Part shown: one piece after another, positions 1 to 9,193 of the stretch
Layout: each line of letters begins with the position of its first letter
How positions within the stretch are numbered: the stretch's first letter is position 1
DNA from: Sipunculus nudus
Lineage: Eukaryota > Annelida > Sipuncula > Golfingiida > Sipunculidae
Direction of reading: 5' to 3'
Assembly: GCA_026874595.1 (NCBI GenBank)
Contig: CM049316.1
Location: 63,407,176-63,471,175 of the forward strand
DNA length: 64,000 nt
Notes under the pieces: generated by a model
The model's database searches: none
What the model was told of the DNA's origin: nothing
Seen by the model: the letters and a program-made list of their open reading frames with translations, nothing else
Position numbers and translations under genes: made by a program

Positions 1-1128
1 AAGATTTATTGTCAATTACAAAGAACGAAATATACCATGTTTGTAAGTCTGATAAAATTGTTTTAAAATGTTTGAATTATTTGTGTTGATGGCATTACTC
101 GAACAGATTCAGATATTTTTCGAAAACGTGTGAATCGAAAATACAAATTTCAAAGATTGCGCTTTACTGAGTACCCTCTAGTTATATTTGACCGATTGAA
201 TGAATGTACCGAAATATGATATATATTTAGCAAACGCTTATTTGAGCCCAGTGTAGGCGGTTGCATTATAGTTATCGGTTTTACCAAACGTCATGCCGCC
301 TGTCCGTCCGTCACGGTCGTTCGCGCGCATTGTAAAGTCAAAGACCGTTCCGGCCACTGCCGCGAATTTTGACTGAAGATATATACTTTTACCAGGACGA
401 GCGCGATTGATCTCAAACCGATCAGAAATCCGTAACGTCGACAGGCAGGCATCATAGAATTTTCTGATCACGAGCAATAACGAAGAACCTTTAATGTCTC
501 AGTCATTTCTGGTCATTATTCTGTGATATGTACTCTTAAAAAATAATTCACCACCTTGAAAATTAATGGAAAGCTGTTATAGACCGTATAAATATCACAG
601 TTCCCCGTATATTCTTTGTCCGGATTATTAATAATATTCTTTGGTGAGTGTTACGTAAGAGAGTAAATGAACGCATCCAGGTGGAGATAACATGAGTCAC
701 GGTAAGGTTGCATCACAGGTGTGCTTTGTACGCCAGGAGTAAGGTGGTCCCTGATCCAAGTGAATGACAATGGTCTGGAAATCGGATGAGTTCAAGAAAT
801 TACGCTATCTCGAAATCGGAAAGAATGCCGTAAATAGGAAATGTACTTTATCTGTTGCAGATTAAATAAATATTTATTTCGAGGTTGTAGACCTAACCTG
901 CAACAAAGTTTCATGAAGATCGCATCCTTACCTTTTAAAATTAGTTGCTGACAGACAGAGAGATCAACCGCGAAAGCGAGAGCATGAAATCAACAAACAC
1001 CGATAAAAACATAATGCCTCCTCACGAAGATGTAATAAAAATAATAAATATTTACAAGAATAATAATTATAATAAAAATTGTAATAATTATGATCGTGAA
1101 GGTGAAGGTCAGATCTGTATGAGATACT

Positions 1129-1144
1129 GGCTCTGAAAAGAGCC
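1129..1144 (-). terminator. Histone-type 3' stem-loop, copy 1
   Basis: On the - strand this reads GGCTCT, loop TTTC, AGAGCC, the form bound by stem-loop binding protein on metazoan histone pre-mRNAs. It is preceded by an A-rich stretch (AATACAA) as in histone genes. I see no clear purine-rich histone downstream element within the next 40 nt. Confidence 0.85.
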
Positions 1145-1181
1145 TTGTATTTAACTCAGTTTGAGTTTAACGGGTGTTTTC

Positions 1182-1475
1182 TCAGTTGGTGTTCTCCTGG
1201 TAGATTTGTCTGAGCTCCTGCTGAAGCACAGCCATCTGTTCCCGAAGTTTCTCTTTGTAGCGCCAGTAGGAAGCTCTGGTCTCAGGCAGAACCGCCAACT
1301 CAATGCGATTGTTGTAGCGACAGCCCCAAGCACCAGACTTCTCAGACCGCTGGTAACGCATTGCTGTTAGCTGCATTCTGTCTGCCAGTAAGGTCAGCTG
1401 CTGCTCTGCCCTCTTCAGCTTCATCTGTGTGAAGACAAGCTGCTTGTAGATAATGTTAGCTTCCGTTAATGCCAT
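1182..1475 (-). CDS. Small basic helical protein, array copy 1 (97 aa, unknown function)
   Basis: I do not recognise this protein. It is 97 residues. The commonest version has 6 K and 10 R against 9 E and 1 D, a net charge near +6. Residues about 3-45 and 57-94 look like two long amphipathic helices with heptad-like Leu/Ile/Met spacing, joined by a Gly/Trp/Cys/Asn-containing turn (about 47-56). It could form a helical hairpin or coiled-coil dimer. No signal peptide, membrane segment or histone-fold match is visible. The frame is bounded upstream by a TAA inside the TATA box. An upstream TTG also lies in frame, but the ATG at 1475 is the natural start. The short leader, lack of introns and histone-type stem-loop 37 nt after the TGA make the gene look like a replication-dependent histone gene. 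Cell-cycle or germline/embryonic expression is inference. Relative to the commonest protein (copy 5) this copy has H64P. Confidence 0.62.
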   Translation of the reverse strand: MALTEANIIYKQLVFTQMKLKRAEQQLTLLADRMQLTAMRYQRSEKSGAWGCRYNNRIELAVLPETRASYWRYKEKLREQMAVLQQELRQIYQENTN

Positions 1476-1520
1476 CTTGAGTACCAGAATGGATCTGCTG
1501 AACTGGGATGTGCAGTTCAA

Positions 1521-1528
1521 TTTTTATA
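1521..1528 (-). promoter_or_regulatory. TATA box of the array gene (copy 1; same place in every copy)
   Basis: On the - strand this reads TATAAAAA. It lies 46-53 nt upstream of the ATG in every unit. The TAA inside it closes the coding frame upstream, so the ATG is the first possible AUG start in that frame. Two start-site candidates follow: TTCAG about 30 nt downstream, and CCATTC (1487-1492), which resembles the PyCATTCPu cap motif of invertebrate histone genes but has T at the last position. Some copies have CCATTA instead, so the second candidate is not strictly kept. Confidence 0.65.
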
Positions 1529-1585
1529 CTCGAAGCTGAGTAGTTCAGTGACATGTTGGTGTAGTATCAGAGCATATAGACAGCC

Positions 1586-1591
1586 CACGTG
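1586..1591. promoter_or_regulatory. E-box CACGTG upstream of the array gene (copy 1)
   Basis: The palindrome CACGTG lies 111 nt upstream of the ATG. The equivalent in copy 4 is at 7373-7378, at the same distance. It is present in nearly every unit; unit 22 has CACATG instead. Such sites bind bHLH-zip factors (Myc/Max, USF). A role here is inference from position only. Confidence 0.4.
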
Positions 1592-1680
1592 ACACAAGTC
1601 TTTGTACTCCGTAGCGCGTGTGGTCTACTAGTGCTTGATGAGCGTCTCCGCCGCCAGCTACAGTTTTTTATGCGAAGTGT

Positions 1681-1743
1681 CTGAGGAGTTTGCCTAATTA
1701 CCTGAGAAGTTTGTTTGATTACCTGAGTAGTATGTTCAACTAG
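1681..1743. repeat. 21-bp subrepeats, three copies (unit 1)
   Basis: Three tandem 21-bp variants that begin CTGAG and share a central GTTTG/ATTTG core lie about 200 nt upstream of the gene. Equivalent triplets occur in most units. Because 21 is a multiple of three, a - strand frame stays open and would read a seven-residue repeat, but this frame has no ATG start. Confidence 0.7.
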
Positions 1744-3050
1744 AGTAGACACACGTCGGGTCCCCGATGATTGTGATATTTATATATTGGATATATATGT
1801 TTTTCATATAAAATTGCACAGTCAATTACAATGTACAAATTCATGATAGTCGTCGTGCGTCTGATCATTACAATTTTTCCCCAAACAGCGGACTTTTTAT
1901 TCAAATTTTCGGCTGTATCTGGAAGATTTATTGTCAATTAAAAAGAACGAAATATACCATGTTTGTAAGTCTGATAAAATTGTTTTAAAATGTTTGAATT
2001 ATTTGTGTTGATGGCATTACTCGAACAGATTCAGATATTTTTCGAAAACGTGTGAATCGAAAATACAAATTTCAAAGATTGCGCTTTACTGAGTACCCTC
2101 TAGTTATATTTGACCGATTGAATGAATGTACCGAAATATGATATATATTTAGCAAACGCTTATTTGAGCCCAGTGTAGGCGGTTGCATTATAGTTATCGG
2201 TTTTACCAAACGTCATGCCGCCTGTCCGTCCGTCACCGTCGTTCGCGCGCATTATTAACTCAAAGACCGTTCCGGCCACTGCCGCGAATTTTGATTGAAG
2301 ATATATACTTTTACCAGGACGAGCGCGATTGATCTCAAACCGATCAGAAATCCGTAACGCCGACAGGCAGGCATCATAGAATTTTCTGATCACGAGCAAT
2401 AACGAAGAACATTTAATGTCTCAGTCATTTCTGGTCATAATTCTGTGATATGTACTCTTAAAAAATAATTCACCACCTTGATAATTAATGGAAAGCTGTC
2501 ATAGACCGTATAAATATCATAGTTCCCCGTATATTCTGTGTCCGGATTATTAATAATATTCTTTGGTGAGTGTTACGTAAGAGAGTAAATGAACGCATCC
2601 AGGTGGAGATAACATGAGTCACGGTAAGGTTGCATCACAGGTGTGCTTTGGACGCCAGGAGTAAGGTGGTCCCTGATCCAAGTGAATGACAATGGTCTGG
2701 AAATCGGATGAGTTCAAGAAATTACGCTATCTCGAAATCGGAAAGAATGCCGTAAATAGGAAATGTACTTTATCTGTTGCAGATTAAATAAATATTTATT
2801 TCGAGGTTGTAGACCTAACCTGCAACAAAGTTTCATGAAAATCGCATCCTTACCTTTTAAAATTAGTTGCTGACAGACAGAGAGATCAACCGCGAAAGCG
2901 AGAGCATGAAATCAACAAACACCGATAAAAACATAATGCCTCCTCACGAAGATGTAATAAAAATAATAAATATTTACAAGAATAATAATTATAATAAAAA
3001 TTGTAATAATTATGATCGTGAAGGTGAAGGTCAGATCTGTATGAGATACT

Positions 3051-3066
3051 GGCTCTGAAAAGAGCC
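3051..3066 (-). terminator. Histone-type 3' stem-loop, copy 2
   Basis: Perfect 6-bp stem, loop TTTC, 37 nt after the stop codon. Confidence 0.85.
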
Positions 3067-3103
3067 TTGTATTTAACTCAGTTTGAGTTTAACGGGTGTT
3101 TTC

Positions 3104-3397
3104 TCAGTTGGTGTTCTCCTGGTAGATTTGTCTGAGCTCCTGCTGAAGCACAGCCATCTGTTCCCGAAGTTTCTCTTTGTAGCGCCAGTAGGAAGCTCTG
3201 GTCTCATGCAGAACCGCCAACTCAATGCGATTGTTGTAGCGACAGCCCCAAGCACCAGACTTCTCAGACCGCTGGTAACGCGTTGCTGTTAGCTGCATTC
3301 TGTCTGCCAGTAAGGTCAGCTGCTGCTCTGCCCTCTTCAGCTTCATCTGTGTGAAGACAAGCTGCTTGTAGATAATGTTAGCTTCCGTTAATGCCAT
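3104..3397 (-). CDS. Small basic helical protein, array copy 2
   Basis: The 97-codon frame is intact, with M39T relative to copy 5. Copies 9 and 17, the equivalent positions of the later higher-order repeats, share M39T. Confidence 0.6.
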   Translation of the reverse strand: MALTEANIIYKQLVFTQMKLKRAEQQLTLLADRMQLTATRYQRSEKSGAWGCRYNNRIELAVLHETRASYWRYKEKLREQMAVLQQELRQIYQENTN

Positions 3398-4984
3398 CTT
3401 GAGTACCAGAATGGATCTGCTGAACTGGGATGAGCAGTTCAATTTTTATACTCGAAGCTGAGTAGTTCAGTGACATGTTGGTGTAGTATCAGAGCATATA
3501 GACAGCCCACGTGACACAAGTCTTTGTACTCCGTAGCGCGTGTGGTCTACTAGTGCTTGATGAGCGTCTCCGCCGCCAGCTAAAGTTTTTTATGCGAAGT
3601 GTCTGAGGAGTTTGCCTAATTACCTGAGAAGTTTGTTTGATTACCTGAGTAGTATGTTCAACTAGAGTAGACACACGTCGGGTCCCCACGTCACCCGCTG
3701 ATTGTGATATTTATATATTGGATATATATGTTTTTCATATAAAATTGCACAGTCAATTACAATGTACAAATTCATGATAGTCGTCGTGCGTCTGATCATT
3801 ACAATTTTTCCCCAAACAGCGGACTTTTTATTCAAATTTTCGGCTGTATCTGGAAGATTTATTGTCATTTAAAAAGAACGAAATATACCATGTTTGTAAG
3901 TCTGATAAAATTGTTTTAAAATGTTTGAATTATTTGTGTTGATGGCATTACTCGAATAGATTCAGATATTTTTCGAAAACGTGTGAATCGAAAATACAAA
4001 TTTCAAAGATTGCGCTTTACTGAGTACCCTCTAGTTATATTTGACCGATTGAATGAATGTACCGAAATATGATATATATTTAGCAAACGCTTATTTGAGC
4101 CCAGTGTAGGCGGTTGCATTATAGTTATCGGTTTTACCAAACGTCATGCCGCCTGTCCGTCCGTCACCGTCGTTCGCGCGCATTATTAACTCAAAGACCG
4201 TTCCGGCCACTGCCGCGAATTTTGACTGAAGATATATACTTTTACCAGGACGAGCGCGATTGATCTCAAACCGATCAGAAATCCGTAACGTCGACAGGTA
4301 GGCATCATAGAATTTTCTGATCACGAGCAATAACGAAGAACATTTAATGTCTCAGTCATTTCAGGTCATAATTCTGTGATATGTACTCTTAAAAAATAAT
4401 TCATCACCTTGATAATTAATGGAAAGCTGTCATAGACCGTATAAATATCATAGTTCCCCGTATATTCTGTGTCCGGATTATTAATAATATTCTTTGGTGA
4501 GTGTTACGTAAGAGAGTAAATGAACGCATCCAGGTGGAGATAACATGAGTCACGGTAAGGAAATTGCGTGGTTTAATCACAGGTGTGCTTTGGACGCCAG
4601 GAGTAAGGTGGTCCCTGATTCCAGTGAATGACAATGGTCTGGAACTCGGATGAGTTCAAGAAAATACGCTATCTCGCAATCGGAAAGAATGCCGTAAATA
4701 GGAAATGTACTCTTTCGTGTTGCAGATTAAATAAATATTTATTCCGAGGTTGCAGACTTAAAACTGCAAAAAAGTTTCATCAAAATCCCATCCTTACCTT
4801 TTAAAATCAGTTGCTGATAGATCAACCCCCAAAGCGAGAGCATGAAATCAACAAACACTGATCAGAACATGATACCTCCTCACGAAGATAAAATAAAAAA
4901 TAAATATTTATAATAATGATAATTATAATAAAAATTGTAATAATTATGATCGTGAAGGTGAAGGTCAGATCTGTATGAGGTACT

Positions 4985-5000
4985 GGCTCTTAAAAGAGCC
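4985..5000 (-). terminator. Histone-type 3' stem-loop, copy 3 (TTTA loop)
   Basis: Same perfect stem with loop TTTA instead of TTTC, which as I understand the metazoan loop consensus is also tolerated. Confidence 0.83.
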
Positions 5001-5037
5001 TTGTATTTAACTCAGTTTGAGTTTTAGGGGTGTTTTC

Positions 5038-5331
5038 TCAGTTGGTGTTCTCCTGGCAGATTTGTCTAAGCTCCTGCTTGAGCAAAGCCATCTGTTCCCG
5101 AAGTTTCTCTCTGTAGCGCCAGTAGGAAGCTCTGGTCTCATGCAGTACCGCCAACTCAATGCGATTGTTGTAGCGACAGCCCCAAGCACCAGACTTCTCA
5201 GACCGCTGGTAACGCATTGCTGTTAGCTGCATTCTGTCTGCCAGTAACGTCAGCTGCTGCTCTGCCCTCTTCAGCTTTATCTGTGTGAAGACAAACTGCT
5301 CGTAGATAATGTTAGCTTCCGTAAATGCCAT
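5038..5331 (-). CDS. Small basic helical protein, array copy 3 (divergent variant)
   Basis: Intact, with eight substitutions relative to copy 5: L3F, K11E, L13F, M18I, K74R, V83L, Q85K and Y92C. Most are conservative and keep the helical pattern. Copies 10 and 18 have the same protein, so this is a stable subtype of the higher-order repeat. Confidence 0.6.
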   Translation of the reverse strand: MAFTEANIIYEQFVFTQIKLKRAEQQLTLLADRMQLTAMRYQRSEKSGAWGCRYNNRIELAVLHETRASYWRYREKLREQMALLKQELRQICQENTN

Positions 5332-6915
5332 CTGGAGTACCAGAATGGATCTGCTGAGCTGGGATGAGCAGCTCAATTTTTATACTCGAAGCTGAGTAGT
5401 TCAGTGACATGTTGGTGTAGTATCAGAGCATGTAGACAGCCCACGTGACACAAGTCTTTGTACTCCGTAGCGCGTGTGGTCTACTAGTGCTTGATGAGCG
5501 TCTCCGCCGCCAGCTAAAGTTTTTTATGCGAAGTGTCTGAGGAGTTTGCCTAATTACTTGAGTAGTTTGTTTGATTACCTGAGTAGTTTGTTTAACTAGA
5601 GTGGACACACGTCGGGTCCCCACGTCACCCGCTGATTGTGATATTTGAATATTGCATATATGTATATTTCATATAAAATTGCGCAGTCAATTACAATGTA
5701 TAAATTCATGATAGTCGTCATGCGTCTGATCATTACAATTTTTCCCCAAACAGCGGACTTTATATTAAAATTTTCGGCTGTATCTGGAAGATTTATTGTC
5801 AATTACAAAGAACGAAATATACCATGTTTGTAAGTCTGATAAAATTGTTTTAAAATGTTTGAATTATTTGTGTTGATGGCATTACTCGAACAGATTCAGA
5901 TATTTTTCGAAAACGTGTGAATCGAAAATACAAATTTCAAAGATTGCGCTTTACTGAGTACCCTCTAGTTATATTTGACCGATTGAATGAATGTACCGAA
6001 ATATGATATATATTTAGCAAACGCTTATTTGAGCCCAGTGTAGGCGGTTGCATTATAGTTATCGGTTTTACCAAACGTCATGCCGCCTGTCCGTCCGTCA
6101 CGGTCGTTCGCGCGCATTATAAACTCAAAGACCGTTCCGGCCACTGCCGCGAATTTTGACTGAAGATATATACTTTTACCAGGACGAGCGCGATTGATCT
6201 CAAACCGATCAGAAATCCGTAACGTTGACAGGCAGGCATCATAGAATTTTCTGATCACGAGCAATAACGAAGAACCTTTAATGTCTCAGTCATTTCTGGT
6301 CATTATTCTGTGATATGTACTCTTAAAAAATAATTCACCACCTTGAAAATTAATGGAAAGCTGTTATAGACCGTATAAATATCACAGTTCCCCGTATATT
6401 CTTTGTCCGGATTATTAATAATATTCTTTGGTGAGTGTTACGTAAGAGAGTAAATGAACGCATCCAGGTGGAGATAACATGAGTCACGGTAAGGTTGCAT
6501 CACAGGTGTGCTTTGGACGCCAGGAGTAAGGTGGTCCCTGATCCAAGTGAATGACAATGGTCTGGAAATCGGATGAGTTCAAGAAATTACGCTATCTCGA
6601 AATCGGAAAGAATGCCGTAAATAGGAAATGTACTTTATCTGTTGCAGATTAAATAAATATTTATTTCGAGGTTGTAGACCTAACCTGCAACAAAGTTTCA
6701 TGAAGATCGCATCCTTACCTTTTAAAATTAGTTGCTGACAGACAGAGAGATCAACCGCGAAAGCGAGAGCATGAAATCAACAAACACCGATAAAAACATA
6801 ATGCCTCCTCACGAAGATGTAATAAAAATAATAAATATTTACAAGAATAATAATTATAATAAAAATTGTAATAATTATGATCGTGAAGGTGAAGGTCAGA
6901 TCTGTATGAGATACT

Positions 6916-6931
6916 GGCTCTGAAAAGAGCC
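6916..6931 (-). terminator. Histone-type 3' stem-loop, copy 4
   Basis: Perfect stem, loop TTTC, 37 nt after the stop codon. Confidence 0.85.
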
Positions 6932-6968
6932 TTGTATTTAACTCAGTTTGAGTTTAACGGGTGTTTTC

Positions 6969-7262
6969 TCAGTTGGTGTTCTCCTGGTAGATTTGTCTGA
7001 GCTCCTGCTGAAGCACAGCCATCTGTTCCCGAAGTTTCTCTTTGTAGCGCCAGTAGGAAGCTCTGGTCTCAGGCAGAACCGCCAACTCAATGCGATTGTT
7101 GTAGCGACAGCCCCAAGCACCAGACTTCTCAGACCGCTGGTAACGCATTGCTGTTAGCTGCATTCTGTCTGCCAGTAAGGTCAGCTGCTGCTCTGCCCTC
7201 TTCAGCTTCATCTGTGTGAAGACAAGCTGCTTGTAGATAATGTTAGCTTCCGTTAATGCCAT
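6969..7262 (-). CDS. Small basic helical protein, array copy 4
   Basis: Intact, with H64P. The complete compact gene is easy to read here: TATA box 7308-7315, ATG at 7262, TGA at 6969 and stem-loop at 6916-6931. Copies 11 and 19 are its counterparts. Confidence 0.62.
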   Translation of the reverse strand: MALTEANIIYKQLVFTQMKLKRAEQQLTLLADRMQLTAMRYQRSEKSGAWGCRYNNRIELAVLPETRASYWRYKEKLREQMAVLQQELRQIYQENTN

Positions 7263-7378
7263 CTTGAGTACCAGAATGGATCTGCTGAACTGGGATGAGC
7301 AGTTCAATTTTTATACTCGAAGCTGAGTAGTTCAGTGACATGTTGGTGTAGTATCAGAGCATATAGACAGCCCACGTG

Positions 7379-8846
7379 ACACAAGTCTTTGTACTCCGTA
7401 GCGCGTGTGGTCTACTAGTGCTTGATGAGCGTCTCCGCCGCCAGCTAAAGTTTTTTATGCGAAGTGTCTGAGGAGTTTGCCTAATTACCTGAGAAGTTTG
7501 TTTGATTACCTGAGTAGTATGTTCAACTAGAGTAGACACACGTCGGGTCCCCACGTCACCCGCTGATTGTGATATTTATATATTGGATATATATGTTTTT
7601 CATATAAAATTGCACAGTCAATTACAATGTACAAATTCATGATAGTCGTCGTGCGTCTGATCATTACAATTTTTCCCCAAACAGCGGACTTTTTATTCAA
7701 ATTTTCGGCTGTATCTGGAAGATTTATTGTCAATTAAAAAGAACGAAATATACCATGTTTGTAAGTCTGATAAAATTGTTTTAAAATGTTTGAATTATTT
7801 GTGTTGATGGCATTACTCGAACAGATTCAGATATTTTTCGAAAACGTGTGAATCGAAAATACAAATTTCAAAGATTGCGCTTTACTGAGTACCCTCTAGT
7901 TATATTTGACCGATTAAATGAATGTACCGAAATATGATATATATTTAGCAAACGCTTATTTGAGCCCAGTGTAGGCGGTTGCATTATAGTTATCGGTTTT
8001 ACCAAACGTCATGCCGCCTGTCCGTCCGTCACCGTCGTTCGCGCGCATTATTAACTCAAAGACCGTTCCGGCCACTGCCGCGAATTTTGATTGAAGATAT
8101 ATACTTTTACCAGGACGAGCGCGATTGATCTCAAACCGATCAGAAATCCGTAACGCCGACAGGCAGGCATCATAGAATTTTCTGATCACGAGCAATAACG
8201 AAGAACATTTAATGTCTCAGTCATTTCTGGTCATAATTCTGTGATATGTACTCTTAAAAAATAATTCACCACCTTGATAATTAATGGAAAGCTGTCATAG
8301 ACCGTATAAATATCATAGTTCCCCGTATATTCTGTGTCCGGATTATTAATAATATTCTTTGGTGAGTGTTACGTAAGAGAGTAAATGAACGCATCCAGGT
8401 GGAGATAACATGAGTCACGGTAAGGTTGCATCACAGGTGTGCTTTGGACGCCAGGAGTAAGGTGGTCCCTGATCCAAAAGAATGACAATGGTCTGGAAAT
8501 CGGATGAGTTCAAGAAATTACGCTATCTCGAAATCGGAAAGAATGCCGTAAATAGGAAATATACTTTATCTGTTGCAGATTAAATAAATATTTATTTCGA
8601 GGTTGTAGACCTAACCTGCAACAAAGTTTCATGAAAATCGCATCCTTACCTTTTAAAATTAGTTGCTGACAGACAGAGAGATCAACCGCGAAAGCGAGAG
8701 CATGAAATCAACAAACACCGATAAAAACATAATGCCTCCTCACGAAGATGTAATAAAAATAATAAATATTTACAAGAATAATAATTATAATAAAAATTGT
8801 AATAATTATGATCGTGAAGGTGAAGGTCAGATCTGTATGAGATACT
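7379..8846. other. Representative inter-gene spacer (between gene copies 4 and 5)
   Basis: Every unit has an equivalent non-genic stretch of about 1.5 kb. Reading left to right from the E-box of copy 4, it holds a CpG-containing segment, three 21-bp subrepeats, an AT-rich tract with a short TA run, and a long AT-rich stretch. Next come a GC-richer segment around a tandem GTCCGTCC-type motif, the 11-nt indel site, and a very AT-rich block next to the stem-loop of the following gene. Open frames here mostly begin at TTG or GTG, and indels or stops break several of them in individual units. I see no RNA gene. Confidence 0.6.
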
Positions 8847-8862
8847 GGCTCTGAAAAGAGCC
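8847..8862 (-). terminator. Histone-type 3' stem-loop, copy 5
   Basis: Perfect stem, loop TTTC. Confidence 0.85.
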
Positions 8863-8899
8863 TTGTATTTAACTCAGTTTGAGTTTAACGGGTGTTTTC

Positions 8900-9193
8900 T
8901 CAGTTGGTGTTCTCCTGGTAGATTTGTCTGAGCTCCTGCTGAAGCACAGCCATCTGTTCCCGAAGTTTCTCTTTGTAGCGCCAGTAGGAAGCTCTGGTCT
9001 CATGCAGAACCGCCAACTCAATGCGATTGTTGTAGCGACAGCCCCAAGCACCAGACTTCTCAGACCGCTGGTAACGCATTGCTGTTAGCTGCATTCTGTC
9101 TGCCAGTAAGGTCAGCTGCTGCTCTGCCCTCTTCAGCTTCATCTGTGTGAAGACAAGCTGCTTGTAGATAATGTTAGCTTCCGTTAATGCCAT
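8900..9193 (-). CDS. Small basic helical protein, array copy 5 (commonest version)
   Basis: Used here as the reference protein. Copies 6, 12, 13, 16, 20 and 21 encode the same 97 residues. The unit has a 9-nt spacer deletion upstream (near 9484) that its counterpart, unit 12, lacks, so exchange between units has happened since the higher-order repeat duplicated. Confidence 0.62.
   Translation of the reverse strand: MALTEANIIYKQLVFTQMKLKRAEQQLTLLADRMQLTAMRYQRSEKSGAWGCRYNNRIELAVLHETRASYWRYKEKLREQMAVLQQELRQIYQENTN

Noticed and set aside
238..477. Recurrent 79-aa - strand open frame in almost every unit
   Set aside because: It starts at TTG, no ATG is in a sensible place, and a 1-nt insertion breaks it in units 25 and 26. 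It recurs only because the DNA repeats.
864..879. 16-bp palindrome AAATAAATATTTATTT giving AATAAA on both strands
   Set aside because: It could be a backup poly(A) signal about 250 nt after the hairpin, but it is altered in units 21 and 23-26, so no constraint is shown.
945..1136. 63-aa + strand frame running into the stem-loop
   Set aside because: It starts at TTG, is low in complexity (Asn/Lys/Ile from AT-rich DNA), and ends inside the palindromic hairpin.
1161..1370. 69-aa + strand and 60-aa - strand frames over the gene
   Set aside because: They are shadows of the 97-codon ORF in other frames, with non-ATG starts.
3662..3868. Recurrent 65-68-aa - strand frame upstream of the gene
   Set aside because: The first codon alternates between ATG and TTG among units, a stop interrupts it in unit 18, and it is AT-rich with no domain-like pattern. 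A 9-nt in-frame deletion is not enough to call it coding.
7354..7554. Recurrent 66-aa - strand frame with heptapeptide repeats
   Set aside because: It begins at GTG without an ATG, lies upstream of the TATA box, and unit 30 has a frameshift. The periodicity follows from the 21-bp DNA repeat.
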